Notes under the pieces: model-generated
The model's database searches: none
Told to the model about the DNA's origin: nothing
The model's input: the letters and a program-made list of their open reading frames with translations, nothing else
DNA from: Psococerastis gibbosa
Taxonomy: Eukaryota; Arthropoda; Insecta; Psocodea; Psocidae
Reading direction: 5' to 3'
Assembly: GCA_963971405.1 (NCBI GenBank)
Contig: OZ020492.1
Span: forward strand, 11,644,151 to 11,708,150
Length of the DNA stretch: 64,000 nucleotides
Program-made: the position numbers and the translations under genes
Shown here: one piece after another, positions 21,401-32,604 of the stretch
Position numbering within the stretch: position 1 is the stretch's first letter
Layout of the letters: each line of letters begins with the position of its first letter

Positions 21401-21954
21401 CTTTGTGGTGACTCTTCCCCCTCCCCCCCCCCCCCCCCCCCGCTCCGGTTTATAAGTCTTTGTCTACATTCCCTTTTTGTTTTTATTTAACATTTTAACA
21501 TTTGATATTGGACGCATGTTTTTATACGATGTATGTTTACAAAGGTAACCAACACGTCAAACCGCACAGGGGCCAATGTCTTGCGCTATTTGTATTCATT
21601 GTATTAAATTGTAATTGGTATTTGCTGTTGAAGTCATGCTTACGCCTGAGTTCTAGGTGAATAAATGAATAAGACGCAACTGATCCACAATAAAATATAA
21701 TAACTATATCAGCGGTTTCGGTAGGGTACCATCATCAGCTAACGCCTGATGCATTGTGGAAATGGCAAGCTTAGGTAGGTTAGTTAAGGTTGGAATAAGT
21801 TAATTTAAAATTAAAATTGGACCGGGACTCCTCATATCTGAGGTGATTTATTAAAAAAGCTTTGGAGGATATAAATTAATTATCTAACTCATCCACGACT
21901 TAGGTGATGAAGCAACCAAAAGTTGTTTCCTTGTCGACTTTGATGGCAAGGTGG

Positions 21955-22095
21955 TAGAGTGCTTGTACTCGTGCGAGCACGCCATGCGATCGGAGACGCA
22001 TCGTAACTCAACACGCGTACTAACCAACAAAGACGACTGAAGAGGTCAATCGGATACATTCATTAAATTGTTTACATGCGATTAAACTTTAAATT
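21955..22095. repeat. Dispersed repeat E, copy 1
   Basis: It shares GCCATGCGATCGGAGAC, GAAGAGGTCAATCGGATACA and TTCATTAAATTGTTTA with 32223-32370. Function and class unknown. Confidence 0.7.
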
Positions 22096-22289
22096 AAAAA
22101 ATAAAATAAAACGTAAAAGCGGATAGTACAGTACAGTCAAAGTTAAGTTACGATTAAGATTATGATTAATTCCGTTAAGCTCGTATTAAGAGGTTAAGTG
22201 CGGAGAACTCACTGCGCCACAACTTTGATGTCTGTCCTGCCAGTTTAATTTTTCATTTGTTTACATTTTCGTACATTTTCTGTTTTTTA

Positions 22290-22508
22290 TGTTTGCGTCC
22301 CAAAAACCTAGAAAAATTTCCTCCACGACGATTTGTCTACAAAAACTATTTCTCAAAAACAGCTCGAACGATTTCTTTTAAATTCACATATGTTGTAGTT
22401 GTTATTAATGTTGATAAAATGCGGGGGGTCGTGTGCCTCTTGATAGTTTGCTTCTGGCGGTAAAAAACTAAAAATCACTAAATTTTTATGAAAAATGACT
22501 AAAAAATA
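22290..22508 (+). repeat. DINE-1-like internal fragment
   Basis: From CAAAAACTATTTCTCAAAAA through TTGATAGTTTGCTTCTGG to AAAAATGACTAAAAAATAG it matches the middle of the family. It breaks off where a SINE-A copy begins. Confidence 0.75.
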
Positions 22509-22510
22509 GT

Positions 22511-22725
22511 TTTAAACTGAGAAAGCCCCAGTCTAAGTGCCAGTGGTAGTCTGTACTTTCCCCCGAAAGGTTGTTGGTTGGACTCAAACACTTACCACAT
22601 TTTCATCCCTTGCTTCGGATGGCATGTAAAGTAAGTGTTCCCAGGCCTTCCTAGTTGAGTGTAAGAGACCGCTTTATAACCCTAACTCCGCTAGGATGGC
22701 GTAATAATAGAACAAAAAGTCAATA
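22511..22725 (+). repeat. SINE-A copy, subtype shared with 33859
   Basis: Starts TTTAAACTGAGAAAGCCCCA, has CGAAAGGTTGTTGGTTGGAC in the tRNA-like head and ends AATAGAACAAAAAGTCAATA. It is directly followed by DINE-1-like copy C. Confidence 0.8.
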
Positions 22726-22737
22726 ATTATATATTTA

Positions 22738-23568
22738 TTGCTTTCCAATTTATACGTAGTATAAGGAAAGCTTTGTGACGGTCGAAATTTTCGATTCCGA
22801 GATTTCAACGGATTTACACGTTTTAAGGTCCCAGGAACCCAAAAAAGTGGTTTTTACGAAATGTCTGTCTGTCTGTCTGTCTGTCTGTGCGTCAATTTCC
22901 GGGAAAACTACTCGGCCGATTTTGATGAAATTTGGTAAGTTGGTTCACAAAAATCATTTGGGGCTAACTCAATTTGGGGGGTTTTATTCTCAAAAAACTC
23001 AAATAAAAGTCTAAACCAATTATTTCTCAAAAACGGCTCCAACGATTTCTTTTAAATTCACATATATTGTAGTTGTTATTAATGTTGATAATATGCGGGG
23101 GGTCGCTTGCCCCTTTACAGTTTGATTCTGGGGGTAAAAAAATAAAAATAACTAAATTTTCATGAAAAATGACTAAAAAATCATTTTTCTGCGAAGCCTT
23201 TCAATCGATGATTTCTACTTTCAGGTATGTTTCAGGTGTTGAATTGAGTAACGAAACCGGACAGGTTGCTTTCCCAGAAAAGTATTTGGTTTTGTACAAG
23301 AAAATGTTTTTTTTTTTTTTTTAAATGATAGAAAATTCACGGTCAAATGCATTGCGTGACCTGCCATTATTGCTGTGTGTGGTAATGTGTTGATCTGACC
23401 TATCTAGAATTTACCTCACCTCCAGTGACGTCAGGTGGACCCCCCCCCCCCCCCCGAGACCCCCGAAATTTAAATATAGGAAAATTATTTACCATGAAAT
23501 TACTCATTTTCTGTATCTACTAATTGATAAATTGGAAAGCATGTCCGGGTAAACTCGGACCGGTTCTT
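22738..23568 (+). mobile_element. DINE-1-like (HINE) element, copy C
   Basis: Full-length 831-bp copy: TTGCTTTCCAATTTATACGT start, AGGAAAGC forming an inner inverted repeat with GCTTTCC, a CTGT tract at 22863-22887, CGGCCGATTTTGATGAAATT, a C15 run near 23441, TGATAAATTGGAAAGCATG, the hairpin GTCCGGGTAAACTCGGAC and CGGTTCTT. Confidence 0.87.
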
Positions 23569-23643
23569 TATGGACTTGATACCTACATTGGATTTTTTTT
23601 ACTTTTGTTAGAGTGATCATAAAAAATGTATAACATTTCTTTA

Positions 23644-24027
23644 TTAGCCGCCCATTCCACCAACCGGCTAGGACTATTTACAAAAACGGTGACGTGGTAG
23701 CAGACAATCATGACTTAGGTGGCGTTTCCATCGACCTCGCATTGCAGAATTCAAATGACATTGTCAGAAATTAGAATTTTTCTTTTTATAGAAATCTATT
23801 AAAATGTTTGTACTTAACATATCCCATGACGCCATTTTTTAATTTAGTTTGTTTGTTTGTGATTTTACTGTATGATCATTGATCAATTTTAACTATGGCA
23901 TAGAGGAAAATAAACCGTCAATTCTGCAATGCGAGGTCGATGGAAACCCAGCCTAAGTCTTGAATGTCTGCTACCACGTCACTGTTTTTGTAAATAGCCC
24001 TAGCCGGTCGGTGGAATGGGCGCCTAA
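23644..24027. mobile_element. Harbinger-like MITE, copy 2 (TTA/TAA target)
   Basis: The 378-bp element at 23647-24024 runs GCCGCCCATTCCACC to GGTGGAATGGGCGCC. The left flank is TTA and the right flank TAA, both fitting a TWA target. Long inverted arms match copies at 15332 and 37071. Confidence 0.87.
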
Positions 24028-24217
24028 CACAGATGATATTTAATGCTTATAATAAACCTATATTATTATTAAGTCTGTTATTCTTGAAGTACTGTCGTCG
24101 ATGGGGACAGTTATGTGAGAGTACGATGGAAACTTGAAAGGTGTGCCCACTGGACCACATTATATTGTCAACATGGGCGAAGCAATGCTATTTATTGTAA
24201 ACGCGGAGCCACTGGGG

Positions 24218-24835
24218 GGCTCAGCAGGGGCGAATTACCAGTTCACACTTCACACTGAAGCTGCTACCAGCCAATATCTCTATTTAGGGTAAGATCAGGG
24301 CCGTATCTTAAAGGGGGGTGACCTAAGTTAGTCATAGTAGTCTAAGAAGATAGGGCTCACCGCTCAGAAGGGGCGAATTACCAGTTCACACTTCTTACTG
24401 AAGCCGCTACCAGCCAATATATCTATTAAGGGTAAGATCGGGGTTGTATCTTAAAGGGGGGTGACCTATGTTAGTTCGAGTAGTCTAATTATATAGAGCT
24501 CAGAAGGGGTGAATTACCAGCTCTGACTTTTTACTGAAGCTGCTACCAGCCAATATCTCTGTTTAAGGTAAGATCAGGGTCGTATCTTAAAGGGGGTGAC
24601 CTATGTTAGTCATAGTAGTCTAATAAGGTAGGGCTCAGAAGGGGCGAATTACCAGTTCATACTTCATACTAATGCGCTAGAACTATTTAAGGTAAGATCA
24701 GGGCCGTATATTAAAGGGGGCAACCTACGCTAGTTTTAATAGTAATCTAATTATATTTAGCTCAGGCGAGGTGAAGTACTCAAACACACATATATTGACA
24801 CCGCTACTTGCCAATATCTCCATTTAGCTACACTA
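24218..24835. repeat. Tandem array, period about 127-143 bp, 4.5 units
   Basis: GGGGYGAATTACCAG recurs at about 24228, 24371, 24506 and 24641, with a diverged fifth unit near 24768. Units also share CTACCAGCCAATATCTCTAT and GTATCTTAAAGGGGG. An orphan hAT-like right end (AGATCCGCCACTG) lies at about 24978. Confidence 0.85.
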
Positions 24836-25510
24836 GTTATAGTATTCCTATAAAGAAGAAGCACTCTTAAAATGTTGGTTTAATTTTTCATTTTTTATGT
24901 CTAAAACCAGCTTTAAATATTGTGAAAGCTAAAATTGTATCCAGTGTAAATTTAAAACCTTTTAAGCCCAATACCTAGATCCGCCACTGACCAAAACCAA
25001 TAAGACGCATTAATGGACTTTGTCCGAACGGGGTCCGATACATGCTAATTCAATGTGAATCCTTGAAAGTAAGATAATTTATTGTTATTAGAACGGCTCA
25101 GTTAAGCAAACCATTGGTGAGTTGCCAAGTGTCTGTGAGGCATTAGGGCAACTTGAATCTCCCTTTGTTTCTAAAATGCTACAAATAAGCGAAGTGACAA
25201 TTTTATTGCACCGTTTCCCGCCATTACCTATAATTTGAATTTTATTGGACTTATGATGAATTTGCTTCTATTTCTTTTATTATTGTTATTGTCTGTGGCC
25301 GTGGGGGAATAAGTATGTATAGTTAGTATAGTATAGATAGTATATTTTTTCCTAATTTGAGTACTTACGTACTGTAGCATATAGTATGCAATTAAGCCTT
25401 ATTGGTCTACGGAGTAGTAGTATTTTTCCCCAAAACCCCCTCTTTGGATTAAGGGCAACATAATTATTTCTATACAATCTGAACCGTCGTAATTTTATTC
25501 TAACATTACG
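24836..25510. other. Intergenic; nothing recognised
   Basis: AT-rich unique sequence without a supported ORF. Confidence 0.45.
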
Positions 25511-25515
25511 ATTAC

Positions 25516-25656
25516 GGCCCGATCCGACGACTAATACTTACCATTAAAGTGACGCTTATGTTGTTATTATTGAATCGGCCTATATGAGGCGATTTTAATA
25601 ACATAATAACAAGATAAACGTCACTTTAATGATAACTACCAACGTCGGATTGGGCC
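25516..25656. repeat. Palindromic MITE-like element
   Basis: Outer arms GGCCCGATCCGACG / CGTCGGATTGGGCC and inner arms CATTAAAGTGACG / CGTCACTTTAATG surround a centre near 25586. No clear TSD was found. Confidence 0.75.
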
Positions 25657-27380
25657 TGTCCGCAAAATGTTATCTGTCTATGTCCGCACCATAGCTAAAG
25701 CTGCCACCTAATATTTAAGCTATAATTGACGTTTAATGTACAAATATCATATGCGAGTAACACCATAATTTCTAAAGATTACACTAGGTACAATCTAGTT
25801 TGGTTCTTAAAAAAAAAAAAAAAAACACTAGATAAGATCGCATCCGCTACAGTCACCCCCGAAAGAAAATTCTGACTACGGCTTTGAAACGCACACAAAT
25901 AACGTAAGAGTTTCTGTAATTACTAATATCATGACCCAATTGATATTCCAAAATGGTCATGTTGATTAGGTCAAAAGACAAAATTGAGAAGGTAATATTT
26001 TGTAGTTGGTGACCTCCCTCACTATATGGCCTAAGGCAACCCATCCATAGCCCATGCAAGATACTATGCTCTCCCAGTACCACAATCTCTATGAATGGGT
26101 ACGGCTTCATTCATGCCCCGTTGGGTCATTCCGCGTAGCTTCAAGCCACATAATAGAGTGTCTATAGGTCTGTTCGTTATTGTGACATCAAGAATTATTC
26201 ATTTCGGGGAAATTGCCTTCTATTCATTTTGTAATACTGCGGAACATCTTGTGACCTGCGATACCCTTAGGGGCGTCACTTCCGAGGCAACGATAGAAGC
26301 AAGCTACCAAGTACGGCTAAAGAAGCGAATCTTTTTCCGTTCGAACATTAGTTGAATTCTAATATGAGACGTTAGATATTGCCGGACACATTTGAATGAA
26401 GCCTAGATATGTACTCAATGTTTAATGGGATTCTCCTAATTTCTAATGTAAGTTTGATGATTTTGATGATTCCGAAACAAGTTGTTCTTTTTACTAATCA
26501 GTTTACCAATTTAAGGTTCAGCAGGTATACCACCAACGAAAAAGAATTACTTACCTGGGGAATGATTTAAAACATTTAAATACTGTATTAGCAGAAAGCA
26601 TTTAATAATAATAATAATAATAATAATAGAGTCGTTGTAGGAAGTGAAGGAAGTCGCTGGACGATTGTAAACTTGATTTGAGTGTATTGAGATAGTTTCC
26701 ACTCCACTTAAGTAAGAGTAATTTAACAAACAATGATTACAATATCAGATTTGTGAAAAGAACGATACATGCTAACAATTAGTAATAGATTTAACTCAGC
26801 CTGCTTCCATGTAGACAAACCAACTCTGTGTCCCCAGCTAAATGAGCTGATGAGACACAGAGCGTAGGCCCCTAGCTTAAAGATATTATTGAATAAAGGA
26901 AAAAAATATGTAAAAAGAAGATTTAGGAATATTGAATTGTGTGAATGTGAACAGCGCCATCTACCGGGAAAAAGGTAAAGCTGGAAGCAGACTGGTTATT
27001 ATATATGTGGGACTAAGTGGTCCCCACATCTTTATTGGATAAAAAATATGCATTGTTGCATAATAATATTTAAAACATAATATATAAATTAATTATAAAA
27101 TTAGGCCCAACGTCTAGCAAACAGAACAATGAACAGAAATGAATCTCTTTTGACAAACATCATTTCTATAATTTAATTGATTTTCCGCTTAAAGCTAATT
27201 TAAGTTAACTTAGCGTTGTTACTATGGCTGCGGTAAATCTTCAGAGCTATGACTTTCAACTTTTCTGGTTAATGTTATTTTCGTTACATAAATAACAAGT
27301 AAATAATTAAATAAATAATAAATAAATATGTTCACCATAATGTTCGTGAAGTAGTGCAAATCTCGGTTGCTTACAACTAC
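25657..27380. other. Intergenic; AAT microsatellite, otherwise unique
   Basis: An (AAT)n repeat lies at 26605-26629, an A17 run near 25809 and a small hairpin at 27011-27034. The 85-86-codon ORFs near 25853-26355 overlap each other on opposite strands and have no recognisable motif. Confidence 0.45.
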
Positions 27381-27384
27381 TTAC

Positions 27385-27690
27385 TTTACTTTACTTTTTC
27401 GTGTCCAAGCGCGTCCAAAACTGGGCGAAATTCATAGCCGCCACATTGGCCTCCCACAGATCTTCAGGTGTGCAGCGGTGGGGGCAAAGGCTGCACAGGA
27501 ACAGATGTTCTAAATCTTGGCGCTGGCCGCATGCGCAGAGGGTGTCATTTTCATCGAGCTGACCCCATCTAGCCCTGTTGGTCTTCGTACGGGCCGCACC
27601 AGAGCGTATTTGGTTTAGGGTCGCCCATGTCCGCCAGTCGAGATTGGTACCTGTCGTTTGAGGCGGCCGTAGAGGGTACCAGGCTGGAGG
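27385..27690 (-). pseudogene. Jockey/R1-like LINE C-terminal zinc-knuckle fragment
   Basis: The minus strand translates to LDWRTWATLNQIRSGAARTK, then a CACGQ...LEHLFLCSLCPH Cys/His cluster and FAQFWTRLDTKK before a stop. This is the C-terminal CCHC-like region typical of jockey/R1-type ORF2. An AAAGTAAAGTAAAGTAAG tail follows. It is 5'-truncated. Confidence 0.75.
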
Positions 27691-27863
27691 CTACTACTAC
27701 TACTAACCTACGATCTACTAACAACTATGGTGTTACCTACACAACATATAAATACAAAAAAAAGTAACAAGTCACATAATGGAAGTACACTAGTTAGTCA
27801 GTATTTTTTGGAAACTCTGCGAGAGAGTAGTAGCAAACTTCGCTAAGGAACTTCTTTAGAGAA

Positions 27864-28175
27864 TTGGCAAATGGCTTAGTAGTAGTAGTGTTCGTCGGGT
27901 TAATAACGACTTAGGCCTCATTTGGGCCCATAGAGCGACCCGGACTTGACTGTCCTATGCCAGCCCATAGGACAGTGGACCTCCTGATTATAGTGGATTC
28001 CGAACCACTTGGGAAACACAGTGAAGTCACACGATTAGTTCGGGGGTGACCAGGACAAGTCCTGCCATGTTTCCCTACCGGCAATGTGCACACGACCAAG
28101 TTATCTGCAGCTTTGAACCTGCTCTGGTCCGCCGGGTTCAACATGGTATGGCGGCCGGTTGGCAAATGGCTTAGT
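27864..28175 (-). repeat. SINE-C, complete copy with 17-bp TSD
   Basis: TTGGCAAATGGCTTAGT is repeated at 27864-27880 and 28159-28175, enclosing a 278-bp element. The + strand begins with AGTAGTAGTG and ends GGCGGCCGG. The long, exact TSD and the triplet tail indicate LINE-driven retroposition; the tail places the element on the minus strand. GTGGTTCGGAATCC on the minus strand resembles a pol III box B. Confidence 0.88.
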
Positions 28176-28179
28176 GTCA

Positions 28180-29520
28180 GCTATAGATTTCAGGTCCTTC
28201 GGTAGCTTGTTATATAAGTCCATACCGATATGAGGAAACATCTTCTGTGCCATAGCTAGGTTGACAGGTTAACTAGGTATCCCTCGTATATATAGTAAGG
28301 TAGGCATGAACTTGATTGTTTCACATAAATTCTGGCATACGGCTCCTTACGTAGAAACAGACTTTATATACAGAAATAGAAGGAGCTGTAAGGATATTGT
28401 GAAACGTAAACAGTTCTCGACAAGGGAAATGCAAAAGAGTTATAATGAAACAGTGTAATGGAAAGAGCAAGAAGAAGAAGAAGGTCAAATGGTAAATGGC
28501 TAGGCTTATAAGCAGTACAACACTAGAACATTTTTTCTTATTATTATAATACTACCTGTGAGGTGCAAAAAGAAACAGAAGAAATTATTCCTCTGGGTAC
28601 TGCAGGGTCTATAATAATAATAATAATGGCGTTAGCACGATAACAATGGTCCTCGACGGTCCATTTAACACGGATCGACCCCAGCGCCCACACACTCTAT
28701 TCTTCGGTACATCTTATTGACTGGCCGGGGCAGGATCAGGCCGTAGTTATGCGCATAATGATTCGCGCTGGGTTATACTCGATTCTTCCTCTTCTTCTTC
28801 CATTCATATTAGAGCTGAGGACGTTCCGATTCCGGGATTGAGTATATTTTTCGTTCTCTACAGAGTATCATCATCTCCTGCTGTTAATTTGGTCAAAATG
28901 CCAATAAAGAACCGGTTATATTGCAGTATTATATGAAGCGTGGAAATAAAACCGCAAAAATCATTATTTTGAGTTATCACGACTTTTTTTATGCCATAAT
29001 AATAAATAGTAATGATAAATAGTCTTTATTTGAGCCATCAGCAGATCAGGTCTACAATGATGACACTTACAATGATATAGTACACGCAACCAAAAAAATA
29101 CACACAAAGGCTTTTGAAAAACACAATAAATAAATAACTAAAAACTTAAACTACCACAAAACAACAATTCACCCTAAGGCACAGGCCTACTTATAGTGTA
29201 TGACATCATATGACACACATGCCTTCTATTTGCCAACTGCAACTACAGTTTTGGCACTGTCGCTTGGTACCGTTTCCAGGACATTGGCCATGTCACCACG
29301 ATTTCATATTGAACGATTCATTTTATTTAATTATAATGTTCATTTCATAAATATGTACAGTATAAACGTAATTTAAAACTAAACCAACGTTAAACCACAC
29401 ACGGGTTAGTGCTTTGCGGTATATTAATTGATTAATTACTTGACTTCTTTGTATTGTTGGTATCAATAAAAATTGTATTGTCTAAATAATTAGATTACTC
29501 GTGACTTCGTGGTATTTCAT
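28180..29520. other. Intergenic; LINE tail scraps
   Basis: AAGAAGAAGAAGAAGG at 28470-28485 and TTCTTCCTCTTCTTCTTCC at 28783-28801 resemble (GAA)n LINE tails in both orientations. No coding region is supported. Confidence 0.35.
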
Positions 29521-29526
29521 TTTTAT

Positions 29527-29777
29527 AAACAAAAAATAACAAAAACTTAGAGTTTTAGAAAAACTTGTTATAACAACCCGAATCAGTAAAACCCAAATAA
29601 TCGTTAAGAAATTAACTTTGTCTAAGAAACCCACTTGTGTTAGTATAAAAGGGTTTTATACTAGCACAAGTGGGTTTCTTAGACAAAGTTAATTTCTTAA
29701 CGATTATTTGGGTTTTACTAATTCGGGTTGTTATAACAAGTTTTTCTAAAACTCTAAGTTTTTGTTATTTTTTGTTT
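29527..29777. repeat. Long palindrome (foldback/MITE), copy 2
   Basis: Two arms of about 125 bases surround a GGG centred at 29652 and are nearly perfect. They include GTGGGTTTCTTAGACAAAGT and GGGTTGTTATAACAAG and match the outer arms of the palindrome at 11888. Confidence 0.92.
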
Positions 29778-30363
29778 GTATTGTATTATCGTAATGGTCA
29801 CAGTGTGAGTGATTGGGATGTGATCCTAATAATTATGATGTTCAAAGGGTCCCAAGACTTATATCAGCTCAACTCTCTAAATAATACATAATAAATAAAG
29901 AACACATTTCAAAATATTTTGTTGGCTGTGTGCTAAGACTAAATTAATTAATTTCTCGCTCCACGGCCGCAAAGATATGAAAGTGGTCAGATAAAAAAAT
30001 TCATCAACAAATTCAAGCTTTCTCAATAAGCAGTTTATTTTCCCGACTAATTTACTACTATTCTATAAAATCGGTTTAATGCACTTTATCGGGGTTTCCA
30101 GAAGGTTTTAGAGTTTAGATAAGAAAATTTAAATTTCCTTCAATTTTCTATTATTGTTTTTCTCACCATTTTCATAACATTCGTCGTTCCAGACTAATTA
30201 ACAAAATCAAAAATCCACGGTCATTTCTAGTTTACACAATATTTTGAAATCTCTCCTTTAAGTGGGATCTATCCACATTTATCAACCACTGAATGGCATG
30301 AGACCGAATTAAGTAATGTCCCGTAAAAATCGTGCTTTGAAAACCTCCTGAAAGATATAAACT

Positions 30364-30702
30364 TTAAAAATGACAATCCATTTTCTGATATATGAGCATT
30401 ACTGGCTTATACCGGCTCTTATTAAACCAATAGATACGCGCGATTTTGGTTAACCTGTCCGCAGAGAAAGTAATGTTCCCGATAGCGAAAAACCCGTTTT
30501 TAAAAAATACTTTTATTTCCCAACCTCTCAAACCGTTCAGCTCAAACTGTCTTTCCTTGGTACCCATGTGCATGGCCTGGGTTGCTGAATCGGCGATTCC
30601 CTTGTCAGCATGAGAACCCCGTGTAAGGGTTTCAGGAACGCCCCTTGATTTGCCAACTGTTTTAACTGCAAAATGGGAACTTTTCAGGAAAGCGTTCCCC
30701 AA
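30364..30702 (-). CDS. Hypothetical ORF, 112 codons, unrecognised
   Basis: A 112-codon ATG-started frame on the minus strand with a balanced, protein-like composition and no low-complexity runs. It includes SRGVPETLTRGSHADKG and a distal aromatic/basic part. I see no signal peptide, membrane segment or known motif. It lies in a repeat-poor stretch of 29.8-31.3 kb. It may be a chance ORF or an exon; no splice context decides it. Confidence 0.25.
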   Translation of the reverse strand: MGNAFLKSSHFAVKTVGKSRGVPETLTRGSHADKGIADSATQAMHMGTKERQFELNGLRGWEIKVFFKNGFFAIGNITFSADRLTKIARIYWFNKSRYKPVMLIYQKMDCHF

Positions 30703-31335
30703 TATTTTTCCCGGTGGTTTAAGTCATTTATTGGACGTAAAAAAAAGACGGGGAAAAATGTAATTTTCTGATGTAATAAAAAAAAATGATTTTTTTCAGT
30801 TAAAACATTCGGCAAATGAAGGGGCGATATATTAACCTTATTTACTGTTTGTAATAGGGAAAGAACTATACTAACTATCCTAATAACTGTCTTCAGGCTT
30901 AGGCTTGAAATGGGCAGTTATGCCACGGCGTTTTTTTTTCTTATAAAAATAATAATAACAAAATATAATAAATGCTCGGGGCTTTAACTGCATAAAGGGT
31001 CAAGATCCGCTCCGCTCCGTTCTAATAGTTCCATACCCTCATCCTCTCTCTTAAAATCAATTAATCACACTATAATAATTGATCCAGAACATATTTTGAT
31101 TTCTCTGATTTTATCTGTCCAGTCATAGTATTACCGGCCGCGGGGGGTTATTCCGGGAAACAAAGGGCCTAGTTGTTTTATAAACCCGTTGTGTGTTATG
31201 CCCATTTAGAACACGGGACAGGACACACTCGTTGCTTTCCTTATCGCACTGTTTTGCCTTCTGTTCTGCTTGAGAGTAAGTCAAAAGGCTATATGGAGCA
31301 GAAGTCAACTGAACACTTTTCTTCTCTTTCATCAT

Positions 31336-31533
31336 GCTGAACACAAGGGCGGATTTTGCCTCCAATTTAAGGGGGGGGGGCAGCGGGCAGATTCAGTGAG
31401 TGGATTATATCATTAAAAAACATTATTATTTTTAATTCCCACTGTAAACCCATATTACCTAGTGTAAGATCAATTTATTTGGGGGGGGGAGGGGGGTCCA
31501 GACCCCCCCCTAAAATCCGCCCTTGGCTGAACA
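31336..31533. mobile_element. hAT-like MITE with 8-bp TSD, G/C-tract family, copy 2
   Basis: GCTGAACA is repeated at 31336-31343 and 31526-31533. The 182-bp element runs CAAGGGCGGATTTTG to AAAATCCGCCCTTG, a 14-base inverted terminal repeat, with G- and C-runs inside. It is the same family as 13447-13622. Confidence 0.93.
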
Positions 31534-32215
31534 TCCATCCAGACCAATGAAAAATAACAATTTACCCCGGGGGAATATTGCAACCATTCTAACTAGGTAT
31601 TAAACCTAATCCGCAGGTTTGTAGATGAAGCAGAAGACATGCATGTTTGACAAAAGAAAAAATTTCCACGGTTATACTCAGTGCGTTGCTAGGAATGTCT
31701 AACAACTTGGTAAAGCAAAGATCTTGGGTTTAATGTTTTTTACAGGATTACCTTTTTGTGTTGCTAGAATTAGACCTAGAGACAGACAGACAATCAGACA
31801 GTGAAGTATTAAAAGAGATTGGTAGGTGTACGAATGAACAAAACTTCTCTCATCTATGACTCAGGCGTATGTGATCCAGTTGGTAGAAGAGTGGACTGCG
31901 AAACGGAATTTCATAGTTCGAGACAAGAAGGAAACAATTTCTAACTGGTCTGGTTCCAACTTCCAGCCAACCATAATGATGACCTTACTAAGAGCTTTAT
32001 ATAAGAGAGATGGGACACTCGCTTTCAGCCAATTTTTTTTTTTTTTATTTTATTTTTGGGGCCACCAGCCACGTCTCCTATGATCAGTCATTGAATAGAG
32101 GTAGCACGTTGCCCTAGAACGTTTTGGTGGGAGAGCGAATGTCACATCTATCCTTTATGGTTTAACCAGTAAATCGGAAGTCTTTTTTCATATTTTCAGG
32201 TGCTATTAAAGTTCT
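31534..32215. other. Intergenic; nothing recognised
   Basis: Unique sequence with a T15 run near 32033. The 75-codon ORF at 31856-32083 shows no family feature. Confidence 0.4.
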
Positions 32216-32222
32216 TAAAAAT

Positions 32223-32370
32223 GTGGTAGCGTGCTTGTACTTGTGCGAGTCTCTACACGCCATGCGATCGGAGACTTGTATCTCAACACGGGTACTAACC
32301 TACAGAGGCGATTGAAGAGGTCAATCGGATACATTCATTAAATTGTTTATATGCGATTAACCTTAAAAAA
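32223..32370. repeat. Dispersed repeat E, copy 2
   Basis: Partner of 21955-22095; both end with TGCGATTAAMCTT. Confidence 0.7.
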
Positions 32371-32604
32371 AAAGATATCTAGTTCATGCATTATATCACA
32401 GAGAAGTTTTATTTTTATTTTATTTATTTTAAGGCCAAGGGCGCCTACCAGCTTGGGCTATTTTTAAACCTACTGAGTTGTATATGACGTGTTGGTATAT
32501 TGTATGCTATATGTATTGTGACAGTTAGCGTGTAGTGTGGCCTTTTCTGTTTACTATTTTACCGTGTTCAATTATTATATTATTTATATATTGTAGTTGC
32601 ATAT

